DNA of 64,000 nt from Flavihumibacter profundi (GCF_020076305.1 NZ_JAIQXE010000003.1:558001-622000); one strand, 5' to 3'; shown: positions 8,893 to 17,774, numbered from the stretch's first letter. Numbers and translations are program-made. Notes: generated by a model not told the origin, from the sequence alone.

Positions 8893-9646
8893 AAGGTGCT
8901 TCGTTAATTAATGTATCGAGCCGGACAAATTCGTATCCCTTCCTCCTGGCTTCATCAATAAATTGCGGCAAAATGTTCAGGGTTATTTGTTTAGTATCGT
9001 GAAATAAAATAATTGCACCCGGCTGTAAAGATCGGAGGAGCTTTGCAAACAAACGGGATTCATTTTTAACAATGGTATCCAGTGACCTGATATTCCAACC
9101 CACTGCCTTCATGCCGGTTTTTTGTACAGCCGCACTTACATTGGGATTGGTAACTCCATATGGCGGCCGGAATAAATTTGGCTTCAGCTGAAGGACACGT
9201 TCTGCTTCCTTGTTCATCTGGCGTAAATCTTTCTCCATTTTCGATGCAGCATACAAATCAAATAAAGTATGGTGACTATAACTATGGTTGCCAACAAGGT
9301 GGCCTTCCTGGTGAGTTCTTTGCAAGAGGGATTCCCTGCCAATTATCCGGTTCCCAATACAAAAAAAAGCAGCAGGCACCTGCTTCTCTTTCAGCACATC
9401 CAGGATTGCAGGTGTAATTGCATCATGCGGACCGTCATCAAAACTGAGCGCAATTTCCTTTTTGTCTCCATTTCCCTTGCAGGTAACAGGCATATAGAAT
9501 TGTGAATCTACGCGGTAACTTCCCCAGAAAAGCAGGAGTGAATACATGAAAAGAAGCAGGCCATAACTATAAACCGGGGCACTGAAAAACCAAAGCAACA
9601 ATGCGCCCAACAATAAACCTATAGTTGTATTTCTGAAATTTAACAT
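8885..9646 (-). CDS. Polysaccharide deacetylase (NodB-domain) family protein
   Basis: A protein of 253 residues with two N-terminal membrane segments (about residues 9-45), then a NodB domain. SFDDGPH (68-74) carries the catalytic Asp and the metal-binding Asp, and HSYSHH (121-126) supplies metal-binding His. RPPYG and the late ILFHD are further family motifs. The family removes N- or O-acetyl groups from sugars. The role in pigment synthesis is not known; the enzyme may deacylate a lipid-linked intermediate, but that is inference. The gene overlaps both neighbours. Confidence 0.85.
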   Translation of the reverse strand: MLNFRNTTIGLLLGALLLWFFSAPVYSYGLLLFMYSLLLFWGSYRVDSQFYMPVTCKGNGDKKEIALSFDDGPHDAITPAILDVLKEKQVPAAFFCIGNRIIGRESLLQRTHQEGHLVGNHSYSHHTLFDLYAASKMEKDLRQMNKEAERVLQLKPNLFRPPYGVTNPNVSAAVQKTGMKAVGWNIRSLDTIVKNESRLFAKLLRSLQPGAIILFHDTKQITLNILPQFIDEARRKGYEFVRLDTLINEAPYA

Positions 9647-10644
9647 GCCGTCAGCAACATTAGGGAATGATATCCGGCTGTATCAATATTGTATATTAAA
9701 ATATTTTTCAGCTGACCGGTAAAAGACGGACAAATAATTGAAGGCACTGATTGCTGTTTTAAAATTTTAGCTGCCAGCCAGAAAGCAAAGGCCGAAGCTG
9801 TTGGATACTCACCACAAAGGGATTTAAACTGTCCGGCGGGTGTTAAAGGAAAAATCGTTTTTTCCACCATCCCATAATAAGTTGCAGTTGATGGTTCATT
9901 TGTCCTGCCGGTTAACAAAATATGTATATCTGCCGGTTTCATTCCGTTTTGTGAAAGGAGTGAATGAACAGCTTTTTCAACAGCATGATCACCGGGCTGG
10001 AAAATAGTTTTTAGCCCGGCCATTTTTGCCAGGCTTCCGGCCGCTGGTGATACCCCTGCAACAAAATAACAGGCACCCTCACCCGAAGCCTGGTGGCGGA
10101 AGAGCCCGAACCTTTCCAGGAGGACAAAACTCTGGTTCGTCGTTTCATCTGCAGAGCCAACCAATACACTTGCAGCAGGGTTTTCCCCTAATAAAAGCAT
10201 TGTATCGAGCAGGGCTGTTTCAAATGAATGGCCCCTTTGTACATACGTGTTATTATAGGAATGGCACTTAAGTAATAAGGCGACCTGGGCGCCTACCGTA
10301 TTATGGGTTGATTGAATAAAGGCTGTAGGTGTCAGCATTTCCTCCTTGTTCTCTACCATTCGCTGCAAAAAAATGCCGGTATCTTCCAGGCAGCCATAAG
10401 CAGTTCCTGTAATGATAGCCGAAGGATCCTTTACGCCTGCCTGCTCCAATGCATCCATTGCAGTAGCCACGCCCATCCTGATGATCCTGCTCATGCGCCG
10501 GATCAGCTTTGGTTCGATAAGTTGCATATAATCGGGCTCTTCGCAGGTAAACCGGTTGCCGCTTAAAGCCTTCAGCCCGGTTAATGGATCCATCTGCCGG
10601 AAGCTCCGTTGTGGTGATATGGAAGATGCTGAATTTATATACAT
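9640..10644 (-). CDS. Catalytically dead ketosynthase, chain-length-factor-like
   Basis: A protein of 334 residues with the ketosynthase fold but no active triad. The nucleophile region reads TYVQRGHS where active partners have TACSSS, so Cys is replaced by Gly138. The first His motif (HGTGT) is replaced by TGRTN, and the second (GHT) by CGEYPT. This is the pattern of chain-length factors, which pair with an active ketosynthase; in aryl polyene synthesis ApeC is the inactive partner of ApeO. The active KS is encoded one base upstream, which fits a KS-CLF heterodimer. It overlaps the deacetylase gene by 7 bases. Confidence 0.78.
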   Translation of the reverse strand: MYINSASSISPQRSFRQMDPLTGLKALSGNRFTCEEPDYMQLIEPKLIRRMSRIIRMGVATAMDALEQAGVKDPSAIITGTAYGCLEDTGIFLQRMVENKEEMLTPTAFIQSTHNTVGAQVALLLKCHSYNNTYVQRGHSFETALLDTMLLLGENPAASVLVGSADETTNQSFVLLERFGLFRHQASGEGACYFVAGVSPAAGSLAKMAGLKTIFQPGDHAVEKAVHSLLSQNGMKPADIHILLTGRTNEPSTATYYGMVEKTIFPLTPAGQFKSLCGEYPTASAFAFWLAAKILKQQSVPSIICPSFTGQLKNILIYNIDTAGYHSLMLLTAC

Positions 10645-10645
10645 A

Positions 10646-11845
10646 TCAGGCTTGTGAAAAAATCAGTGATGAACAATTACCGCCAAAGCCAAAGGAATTT
10701 GACAACACATTCCGGAGGGCGACATCCGGTGTATATGCTGAAACCATCACCCCCGGCTTTTCTATTACCGGCGTTGTAATCCTTAATCCGGGGAAGAGGC
10801 ACTGCCTTTCGAGTGAAAGTACCGAGTAAACTGCCTCAATGCCGCCACAGGCCGCTAAAGTATGGCCGGTAAAGGATTTCGTTGAGCTCATACGGGGATA
10901 TGCTGTTCCAAATATCCGGTGAAGAGCCGTACTTTCTGAAGCATCATTATTCTGGGTACCTGTTCCATGTAAATTGATATAATCTATGTCTCCCGGTGCC
11001 AGTCCGGCCATAGCCATGGCACCCATCATGGCAGTATACGAACCGATACCTTCTGGTGAAGAGGCTGTCTGGTGGTGGGCATCATTTGCATTACAATAGC
11101 CTGTAAGCCTCGCATATTTTTTATGCCTGGTAGCATCAGCTACCTTTTCACTGGTCAATACCACAAACCCTGCGCCTTCGCCTAAATTGAGGCCTCTTCT
11201 TCCCTGGTCAAACGGCTGGCACAACTGGTGGTCGAGGATCATCAAAGTATTAAACCCGTTCAGGGTAAACTTTGACAGGGCGTCTGTTCCGCCTGCAATG
11301 GCAATATCGAGTAACCCATGCCTGATCATTCTTGCCGCCAGCATTATGGCATTTGCAGAAGAGGAGCAGGCCGTACTTATGGTGGTCACAAATTCGGTTA
11401 TACCCAGGGCTTTGGCCACGCGTTCTGTAACAGCCCCGCATTCATGTTGCACTACATTACGCAATTTTCCCGATAGATTATTCTCCAGGAAAGCCGGGTA
11501 AAAATTTTCTGTAAGGTCCATCCCACCCACCGATGTGGCAGATACCAGCCCGGTGCGATACGGCATACCACCATCAAACCCCGCATCCAAAAGGGCTTCC
11601 CTTGCTGCGATATAAGCGAGCATGGCCGACCTGCTGTTGGTGCCGGTCCAGCCGCAACGTTCTGCCAATTCCTCATTAGCTGATTTCACTTCACCAACAG
11701 GAAACACCTCTTTATGCAAGGTGGAGAGGTGTTCAATCTTCCCAATGCCAGACCTGCCGGATTGCAACGATAAAACGTTTTCAGCCACATTGTTACCAAT
11801 GGCCGAAATTGCCCCAAGCCCTGCTATATATACCGGAGGTACCAA
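10646..11845 (-). CDS. Active beta-ketoacyl-ACP synthase (KAS II type), partner of CLF
   Basis: About 399 residues with the full triad: Cys in ISTACSSSA, His in LHGTGTQNND and His in FTGHTLAACGG. The C-terminus FGFGGNCSSLIF is typical of FabF-type enzymes. It would extend the polyene by decarboxylative condensation on ACP. The homologous region begins at VPPVYIAGLGAIS. No ATG lies there; a TTG at 11845 precedes it directly and gives the usual family length. In-frame ATGs further upstream (up to 11974) would overlap the ACP gene by over 80 bases, so a TTG start is proposed. Confidence 0.82.
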   Translation of the reverse strand: MVPPVYIAGLGAISAIGNNVAENVLSLQSGRSGIGKIEHLSTLHKEVFPVGEVKSANEELAERCGWTGTNSRSAMLAYIAAREALLDAGFDGGMPYRTGLVSATSVGGMDLTENFYPAFLENNLSGKLRNVVQHECGAVTERVAKALGITEFVTTISTACSSSANAIMLAARMIRHGLLDIAIAGGTDALSKFTLNGFNTLMILDHQLCQPFDQGRRGLNLGEGAGFVVLTSEKVADATRHKKYARLTGYCNANDAHHQTASSPEGIGSYTAMMGAMAMAGLAPGDIDYINLHGTGTQNNDASESTALHRIFGTAYPRMSSTKSFTGHTLAACGGIEAVYSVLSLERQCLFPGLRITTPVIEKPGVMVSAYTPDVALRNVLSNSFGFGGNCSSLIFSQA

Positions 11846-11852
11846 TTGATCA

Positions 11853-12122
11853 TCAGGATTTTTCTGCCTTAGTGGCGATGATGAAATCTGCAATAGACCC
11901 AACCGATTGAAACACTTTCGGGCCATCTTCAGCATTGGCCAGCTTAACGGAATACTTTTGCTGAAGCAATACAATCAGTTCCAGGGCATCAATAGAATCC
12001 AACCCCAATCCTTCATTAAACAGCGGGTCATCTGCTTTTATATCAGCCGGGGTAACCTGCTGCAAATTTAATTGCTCAATGATCTGTCCTTTTAAGTCTT
12101 CAATTAACTGCTCCCTGTTCAT
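11853..12122 (-). CDS. Acyl carrier protein 1 of the pigment cluster
   Basis: An acidic protein of 89 residues. The phosphopantetheine site is GLDSIDALE, with Ser43 as the attachment residue. This ACP probably holds the growing polyene during elongation, because it sits directly between the KS-CLF pair and a KS-like stub. Its start lies inside the upstream gene (23-base overlap). It would be activated by the AcpS encoded at 24103. Confidence 0.9.
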   Translation of the reverse strand: MNREQLIEDLKGQIIEQLNLQQVTPADIKADDPLFNEGLGLDSIDALELIVLLQQKYSVKLANAEDGPKVFQSVGSIADFIIATKAEKS

Positions 12123-12741
12123 GATATTGATATAAATTTTTTGTGTTCATAATTTTGCGGGATTCACCTCCCCCGGCATTTGCACTAACCAGGAACATAA
12201 CTGCTTCATAGTTTTCCTGGAAAAGGTCAACCCAACCCAGAAGGCAGTATTTTACCTGCCCCTCGGAAAACAGCGCCTGTGTAACCTGTTGCAAAAATGC
12301 CCAATCAGGTTTATCCATTAAATAAAAAGCCTGTTCCCCTTTTATCCCAAAACGTATGGTGATTTCACCAATCACAATATTAGGAAGGGTATATACAAAA
12401 ACAGCCGGACTGGGAATATCGGCCAACTGGTCAGCAAACCGGGTATCTGTATCCAGGCTCGAATGCCGGTTTGACAAAACAATGGCAGTATCCATTGGTT
12501 TAGCCCCTGCTTCTCCCAAAGTCCGGGGCAGCAACAACTCCGCAGCCAATAGCCCCAATTGTGAAAGCCTGTCCATCTTATACCACTTCGGGTAGTTTAC
12601 CTGTAGTTCTTTATACAAGCCAACCAGGAAGCTTTCCGTGCTGGTTCCTGCCTGCCCAAAGATTAGTTCATCATCCTTCCAGGCCTGCCCGGGAACAATC
12701 CTGCAGGCACTTTCTATATATAAAGTATCAGGTATGTTCAA
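12100..12741 (-). CDS. Short ketosynthase-like protein, no active Cys
   Basis: A protein of 213 residues, about half the usual ketosynthase length. The stretches VLSNRHSSLDTD, VFVYTLPNIVIGEI and YCLLGWVDLF resemble the N-terminal half of a KS fold. The usual TACSS nucleophile motif is absent, and no HGTGT or GHT motif follows. Small KS-like proteins of this kind recur in flexirubin clusters, so this is probably a maintained partner or scaffold and not a decayed gene. It lies 2 bases downstream of the halogenase-like gene and overlaps the ACP gene by 23 bases, which fits coupled expression. Confidence 0.6.
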   Translation of the reverse strand: MNIPDTLYIESACRIVPGQAWKDDELIFGQAGTSTESFLVGLYKELQVNYPKWYKMDRLSQLGLLAAELLLPRTLGEAGAKPMDTAIVLSNRHSSLDTDTRFADQLADIPSPAVFVYTLPNIVIGEITIRFGIKGEQAFYLMDKPDWAFLQQVTQALFSEGQVKYCLLGWVDLFQENYEAVMFLVSANAGGGESRKIMNTKNLYQYHEQGAVN

Positions 12742-12743
12742 GC

Positions 12744-14015
12744 TTATTCTTTTTCTTCCAGCATTTGTTTCATATCCAGTATACGGGCCAGTTTTTTAAC
12801 CTGGTGGTAATGGTCTTTCACAAAAGGATTTTCCATATCCCAAACATAACCGGCCAAAACAGAGCAGATCATATTCTTGATATCCGGTTGTTGTTCTTTC
12901 GCGAAGAATATCTTGTCCAGGGTACCGTCATACCAGCAGTTGACATAAGTGCGGAAGGTGTTTACGCCCTGCATCATGATATCCATATATTCTTTATCCC
13001 AGTCAACTTCTTCTCCTTGTAGTTTCCTGATCACCAGGTGGGCAGCGAGCTGGCTCGACACCGATGCAAGTGTTACGCCCGATGAAAATACCGGGTCCAG
13101 GAATTCGGTTACATTCCCTGTCAGCACAAACCCGTCCCCGTAAAACTTTTCCGTAGAAGATGACCAGGATTCCAGGACGCGCGGTTCAAAAATCTTCTCA
13201 GCACCAGTGAACCTTTCCGCCAGGTAGGGTTCTTTTTTTATTAGGGTATCAAATACCTCGGTATCATTTCCTGCGAAATCTTTATAAAATGAAGGATCGC
13301 CTACAAATCCCACTGAGGTAATGCCTGAAGAGAATGGAATCACCCAGATCCATACAGCCGGCTTATGGGTTACGATTGTAATACGGTTGGGCTCATGCGC
13401 TAATTCACGGTTGTCATCGCGCATATGGGCAAACAAGGCTCTCCGGCTGGGCAAACTCGATGGCTTGTCTAAATTGAACAGCTTCGGGATAACCCTGCCA
13501 TAACCACTTCCGTCAACAATATAACGGGCTTCAATAGTGGAAATATTCCCTGCCGCATCCTGAACTGTAGTTACAGAATCGGATCCTGAAAAATCAATGC
13601 CGGTTACTGTTGTTTCATAATAAAGCGGTATGCCCATTGCTTCGCAGCAATCAGCAAGTGTTTTATCAAATTCTGCCCGGGGAACCTGCCAGGTCCAGTT
13701 CCAGCCACTGGTAAACTGGTCTGCAAAAAAGTAATCACAAACCATCCCGTCCTTAACGAATTTGGCACCGTTTTTTTCCTGGAATCCCCTGGCTTTTACG
13801 GCTTCCAGGAAACCGGCTTCTTCCAGCGCTTCCATGCATCTCGGCAGCAGGCTTTCGCCAATTACGAAGCGGGGAAATTTCAATTTCTCCACGATTACTA
13901 CCGAATATCCTGCCTGCTTTATGATTGAAGCGGCAATGGTGCCTGAAGGACCGGCGCCAATTACAAGGACGTCTGTTTTAATATTGTTCACACTCGGGGT
14001 TTTATGGTTATCCAA
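12744..14015 (-). CDS. Flavin-dependent halogenase-like oxidoreductase
   Basis: A protein of 423 residues. The FAD-binding motif is GAGPSG (20-25). WIWVIP at 222-227 matches the WxWxIP signature of flavin-dependent halogenases, and FLDPVFSSG at 305-313 matches the second signature, FxxPxxSxG. A Lys at 81 (EKNGAKF) is near where the catalytic Lys lies in characterised halogenases (Lys79 in PrnA), but the alignment was made by eye. Many flexirubins carry chlorine on an aromatic ring, so chlorination of the pigment head group is the likely role. A hydroxylase of the same family is the main alternative. Its start abuts the methyltransferase stop. Confidence 0.75.
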   Translation of the reverse strand: MDNHKTPSVNNIKTDVLVIGAGPSGTIAASIIKQAGYSVVIVEKLKFPRFVIGESLLPRCMEALEEAGFLEAVKARGFQEKNGAKFVKDGMVCDYFFADQFTSGWNWTWQVPRAEFDKTLADCCEAMGIPLYYETTVTGIDFSGSDSVTTVQDAAGNISTIEARYIVDGSGYGRVIPKLFNLDKPSSLPSRRALFAHMRDDNRELAHEPNRITIVTHKPAVWIWVIPFSSGITSVGFVGDPSFYKDFAGNDTEVFDTLIKKEPYLAERFTGAEKIFEPRVLESWSSSTEKFYGDGFVLTGNVTEFLDPVFSSGVTLASVSSQLAAHLVIRKLQGEEVDWDKEYMDIMMQGVNTFRTYVNCWYDGTLDKIFFAKEQQPDIKNMICSVLAGYVWDMENPFVKDHYHQVKKLARILDMKQMLEEKE

Positions 14016-15098
14016 TTAAGTGACCGGTTTTGCCTTACGGCATATCAACAGGGTATGCCCGGCTTCGCCAATATAATCAATCTGTTTTTCAATTGTGAAT
14101 CCTGCATCAAATACCGATTTCTTAAACAGTTCCGAATCGTACAGCTGGCTGTTCCCATTGGCAAGGGCCGTAAAATACAGGGAGGTCATCTGGATGGAAA
14201 AAGCAGCGGCTGCATGCTTCTGGCAATCCCAGAAATTCTCCAGGATGAGCAGGTAGCCGGTATCTTCCAGGGCAGCATAGCAACGTTTAAGGATCGACGT
14301 AATTTCCGTTTCAGAGAAACAATCCAGGAACTGGCTCATCCAGATCGCATCATGGCCTTTCGGGAACTGTTCCTGCTCATCCAGGATATTTACCGGGTGA
14401 AAATGGATCCGGTCTGCATAACCCATTTCCCTGATCCTTTTTTCTGCCATGGCCAACTGGCCGGGCAGGTCCATTATTGTTACCTCAATACCCGGTGATT
14501 GCTGTACGCAGGAAATAGCCCATTTTCCGGTATTCCCGCCAATATCTATCAACTTCTTAATGTCAAGGGCCAGTACATATTTTAATACCACCGGAAAAGA
14601 ACCATCCGAAAAATGGTGATCGAAAGCAAACCAGCTTTTTTGTACCTGTTCCGGTAAACTGGAAAGGCCTTCATAAATAGTTGGCCAATTACCAAAGACT
14701 TTTAACCCTTCCGGTTTGCCGGTAGCAATACTTTCTTCAAGATATGCAAGTCCGTTGTAGCATACATCATCTACAAAATCAATATTGGCAATCGTCAGGT
14801 CATCATAAAGCAGGAAAAATCCGGTTTTTGTGATCGCATACTTTCCATCATTTAAGGTACAAACACCCATTCCCAGCGCGGCTTCCATCAGTACCCTGGC
14901 ACCGTAAACAGACAATCCGGTTTTTTGGGCAGCATCTGCAATGGTTATGCCCTCTTTTCCGGCATTGCGGATGGTTAGTAATAAACCATTTTTCCGCATA
15001 GCCTGGGCGGCCTGGAATATCACAGGCCCAAAGGCGATCCGCTGGGCTTCTTCTTTTGCTTCAATGGCTGTTTTAGTATCCTTCGAGAAATGGTTCAT
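14016..15098 (-). CDS. SAM-dependent methyltransferase with winged-helix N-terminus
   Basis: A protein of 360 residues from the ATG at 15098; an in-frame ATG at 15158 would overlap the upstream KS gene. The N-terminal third looks like the winged-helix dimerisation domain of plant-type O-methyltransferases (TIADAAQKTGLSVYGARVLME). The methyltransferase motif I is IDIGGNTGKW. Later motifs are DLPGQ and a WMSQFLDCFSE helix. It probably methylates the aromatic ring or a hydroxyl of the pigment; flexirubin heads are often ring-methylated. The gene sits between a KS and the halogenase-like gene. Regiochemistry cannot be read from sequence. Confidence 0.78.
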   Translation of the reverse strand: MNHFSKDTKTAIEAKEEAQRIAFGPVIFQAAQAMRKNGLLLTIRNAGKEGITIADAAQKTGLSVYGARVLMEAALGMGVCTLNDGKYAITKTGFFLLYDDLTIANIDFVDDVCYNGLAYLEESIATGKPEGLKVFGNWPTIYEGLSSLPEQVQKSWFAFDHHFSDGSFPVVLKYVLALDIKKLIDIGGNTGKWAISCVQQSPGIEVTIMDLPGQLAMAEKRIREMGYADRIHFHPVNILDEQEQFPKGHDAIWMSQFLDCFSETEITSILKRCYAALEDTGYLLILENFWDCQKHAAAAFSIQMTSLYFTALANGNSQLYDSELFKKSVFDAGFTIEKQIDYIGEAGHTLLICRKAKPVT

Positions 15099-15114
15099 GC
15101 TATTCTGAAAAGTT

Positions 15115-16251
15115 TTAATTGTTTTTGCTGAAAACCAGGGCGGCATTGCAACCGCCAAAACCAGAACCTGTTTTTAAAATATGTCGCATTCCGGGAGCAA
15201 GAATGGTTGTTTCGGCTATGGTAACAGGCTGACTAACACCATGCTTCCGGTAACCTTTTGATGCCGGTATTATACCTTTTTGCAGGGCCTCCACAGCAAT
15301 AGCAGATTCCAATAATCCTGCAGCTCCCAGTGTATGTCCAAAATACGCTTTGAGGCTGAATACAGGTGAATGTTCCAGACCGCTAAGCATAAAAGCTTTT
15401 GATTCCATTTCATCATTAAACGAGGTTGCTGTACCATGGGCGGAGATGCCCCCAATATCCCGGCAACCCAAACCTGCCCTTTCTAAAGCAGTCATAATGG
15501 CTTGCGCCATTTCTTCGCCTGTCCTCGACGGACCTGAAATATGGTTGGCATCGCTACTGGTACTTCCGGCAGACAACCGGATGGAAGAAGCGGTTCTGGA
15601 CAATATAATCGCTGCAGCTCCCTCACCAAGGTTGATGCCTTTCCTGTCGATGTCAAAAGGCCTGCAGGTTTCATCACTCAGGGCCTGGAAAGACCGGAAC
15701 CCTGCCACAATAAAAGGTGAAATACAATCAGCGCCAGCCACAACAGCATGGTCATAATGCCCTGCATCCATCAGCCGTTTGGCGGTAAGCAGGGCAGTCA
15801 TTCCGGATATACAGGCATTGGAAACCACTACAGGATGACTGTGGTAATTCAAATAGCCGGCAATTTTACGCGCCGATTGAACAAGCCCGACATGGTCCTG
15901 CGGATTGGGCATGCCAGGTGCCAGCAGCCCGATATTCCCTTTCGTTGAGGCCAATAGCAAAAGTGTGCGGCTGCCGGATAAATCAATGTTTACCTGGCCT
16001 AAAGCCCCTTGCAAAGCAGAAAGCAGCAGTTGCTCAAAACGGGTTAAAGCGGCAGGCAGGGAATCACCCATGCCGGCCCATTGGCTCTCTGAAAAAAGTG
16101 ACGCGCATACAGGTTGGTCCCGAAACCCATCCCGGTACTGCAAAGCAACGCCTGAGCGGCTTTCACTGATTGCCTGCCAATTAGCAGCGATTCCATTGCC
16201 CAGGGGCGTCAGGATATGGTGCGCAATTATATAGGTTTCATTGTGGGCCAT
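15115..16251 (-). CDS. Beta-ketoacyl-ACP synthase 2 of the pigment cluster
   Basis: A protein of 378 residues. The nucleophile is Cys147 in VSNACISGM. The two catalytic His are in SAHGTATSFND and FGHTLGAAG. The C-terminus SGFGGCNAALVF is typical of the KAS I/II fold. It is one of three intact ketosynthases in the cluster and could serve in starter loading or early extension. Sequence alone does not assign its step. It is 4 bases from the thioesterase gene and 16 from the methyltransferase gene. Confidence 0.85.
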   Translation of the reverse strand: MAHNETYIIAHHILTPLGNGIAANWQAISESRSGVALQYRDGFRDQPVCASLFSESQWAGMGDSLPAALTRFEQLLLSALQGALGQVNIDLSGSRTLLLLASTKGNIGLLAPGMPNPQDHVGLVQSARKIAGYLNYHSHPVVVSNACISGMTALLTAKRLMDAGHYDHAVVAGADCISPFIVAGFRSFQALSDETCRPFDIDRKGINLGEGAAAIILSRTASSIRLSAGSTSSDANHISGPSRTGEEMAQAIMTALERAGLGCRDIGGISAHGTATSFNDEMESKAFMLSGLEHSPVFSLKAYFGHTLGAAGLLESAIAVEALQKGIIPASKGYRKHGVSQPVTIAETTILAPGMRHILKTGSGFGGCNAALVFSKNN

Positions 16252-16255
16252 TGGC

Positions 16256-16684
16256 TCAGGTCATTTCATGTTTTTCCTTCCAGGCCTGGAAAAAAGGGGG
16301 ATTGGTCAGCTGGAGCGTATTGTTCTTCAGGTCAAGGAAAACCTGCACTGAAGACCCTTTTGCAACTAATTCATTAGTGGCCGCATTAAACAATTGGTAA
16401 CTAAACAATAATTTAGCTGCATCACAAGGTTTATAAGTGGTTTCAATAATCATCTTATCGCCGTAGCGCAAAGATTTTTTATAGTCGCATTGAAAATTAA
16501 CAATCGGCACAACAAATCCCTGGTGATACACATCCAGGTAACTTAGTCCATAAGCATGGCCAAATGCTTCCCGCCCGTCTTCAAAATACCGGACATAATG
16601 GCCATGCCAAACGATACCCAAAGGATCGGCTTCATTAAATCTCACAACAACCTCGGTACGGTTTGATAGTGACCTGGGTTTCAT
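16256..16684 (-). CDS. 4-hydroxybenzoyl-CoA-type hotdog thioesterase
   Basis: A protein of 142 residues. The active-site motif EADPLGIVWHGHY (19-31 region, Asp20) is the signature of the YbgC/4HBT hotdog thioesterase family. FEDGREAFGHAYG supplies the next helix. The enzyme would release or edit acyl chains from ACP or CoA, a step found in aryl polyene clusters. It lies between a secreted protein of unknown role and a ketosynthase gene, in the same operon. The actual acyl substrate is inferred from context. Confidence 0.85.
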   Translation of the reverse strand: MKPRSLSNRTEVVVRFNEADPLGIVWHGHYVRYFEDGREAFGHAYGLSYLDVYHQGFVVPIVNFQCDYKKSLRYGDKMIIETTYKPCDAAKLLFSYQLFNAATNELVAKGSSVQVFLDLKNNTLQLTNPPFFQAWKEKHEMT

Positions 16685-16699
16685 TGGCTTTACATTTAT

Positions 16700-17341
16700 T
16701 CAGGAACCGTACTTGCTACGCCATTCGCTGAGCTTGTTCTTCTTGATGTCCTGGATTACTTTATACACAGTATAGGCATAATAATTACGGAAACCAAAAC
16801 CCATGGCCTTACCTGTCATCTTTTCGGTTAAGATCATCTTTTGGGTATCCATATTCACAAATGTAACCCACATGGTCCCGTTCTCTGATGATTTGCTTAA
16901 TGATTCCATAAACAAAACCAGGCCGATTCCTTTTTTCCCTGAAAAATCATATTGCTGCAGTAAGTTTTCAATATCGCCGGGCTTCAGCCGGGTTTCATCG
17001 GCTGTATTGTTGGAAGAAATTTTTGTTTCGTCAATCTTCTCATTTCGGGCAGTTACAATACCGAGGTCAATGCTGTAATTGCTTTTATCCAGGGCTTTCT
17101 GCCAGTCGTATTTTTTCACTTCGCTAATCACCACCAGGTTTATGCCTGCAAAATAGCGGTTCTTGATATCGGAGGGTGTGGCTGAAGCATCATTTATGAC
17201 TTTTACCTGTGTAAAGTCAATACCCAGATACAGGATGGGCACATCTTTTGCAAATGGCCCGGATTGGTTTTGTGCTGATACTGTAAAGTTTGCCATAATA
17301 AGCAAAAGCAGTGCATAGATTACTTGTGCGGTCCGTTTCAT
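16700..17341 (-). CDS. Secreted protein of unknown function
   Basis: I do not recognise this family. The protein has 213 residues and starts with a signal peptide (IYALLLLIMANFTVSAQ). The rest is soluble with mixed strand and helix, with no Cys cluster or catalytic motif. The end (NKLSEWRSKYGS) is basic. Lack of a lipobox suggests a free periplasmic or secreted protein. Its place inside the pigment operon, 11 bases upstream of the dehydratase stop and 15 from the thioesterase start, suggests a role in export or outer-membrane placement of the pigment. Confidence 0.6.
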   Translation of the reverse strand: MKRTAQVIYALLLLIMANFTVSAQNQSGPFAKDVPILYLGIDFTQVKVINDASATPSDIKNRYFAGINLVVISEVKKYDWQKALDKSNYSIDLGIVTARNEKIDETKISSNNTADETRLKPGDIENLLQQYDFSGKKGIGLVLFMESLSKSSENGTMWVTFVNMDTQKMILTEKMTGKAMGFGFRNYYAYTVYKVIQDIKKNKLSEWRSKYGS

Positions 17342-17351
17342 GATCCGGTTT

Positions 17352-17774
17352 TTATGGTTGCAGGAAAATTTTCATTTCGCAGCTGGCAATAACTTCATCA
17401 TCACAGATCACCCTGCCTTCTACAATTGATACATTAAAAACTGTATGGACCAGCCTGGTTTCTGTAATAATTATTTGCCCCACATGCGGCAAATAATTAA
17501 CCACAAGGTTCTTTATGGCGCCAATAAACCCAACCTTTACGGGCCGTTGGTGCTGTTTGGCTTTATAACCCGCACCCGCAGCAGCGGTCTGGGCAATATT
17601 CTCCACCAGTGCAGCAGCTTCCAGCCGGCCTTCTTCCACAAATAACCCGTCATCCTTTACGAGGAAAGAAGTCCTTGTGAGCGCATCATCATCGTGAAGC
17701 AAGTGATCTACCATTACAAAAGGGGCCCTTTGCGGAAGTAACAGGGTAATACTGGTATCGTTGGTCAGGCTCAT
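17352..17774 (-). CDS. ApeP-like hotdog 3-hydroxyacyl-ACP dehydratase
   Basis: A protein of 140 residues with the FabZ-superfamily opening LLPQRAPFVMVDHLL and the helix EAAALVENIAQTAAAGAGY. This layout is that of ApeP-type dehydratases of aryl polyene pathways, which work with a second hotdog subunit (here probably the 7291 gene) to dehydrate 3-hydroxyacyl-ACP. The usual FabZ His motif is not obvious, which also fits ApeP-type subunits. The start overlaps the acyltransferase stop by four bases (ATGA type), a clear sign of translational coupling. Confidence 0.75.
   Translation of the reverse strand: MSLTNDTSITLLLPQRAPFVMVDHLLHDDDALTRTSFLVKDDGLFVEEGRLEAAALVENIAQTAAAGAGYKAKQHQRPVKVGFIGAIKNLVVNYLPHVGQIIITETRLVHTVFNVSIVEGRVICDDEVIASCEMKIFLQP

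Noticed and set aside
12561-13022. 153-aa plus-strand frame across the halogenase and KS-stub genes
   Set aside because: It spans two coupled minus-strand genes and has no family motif.
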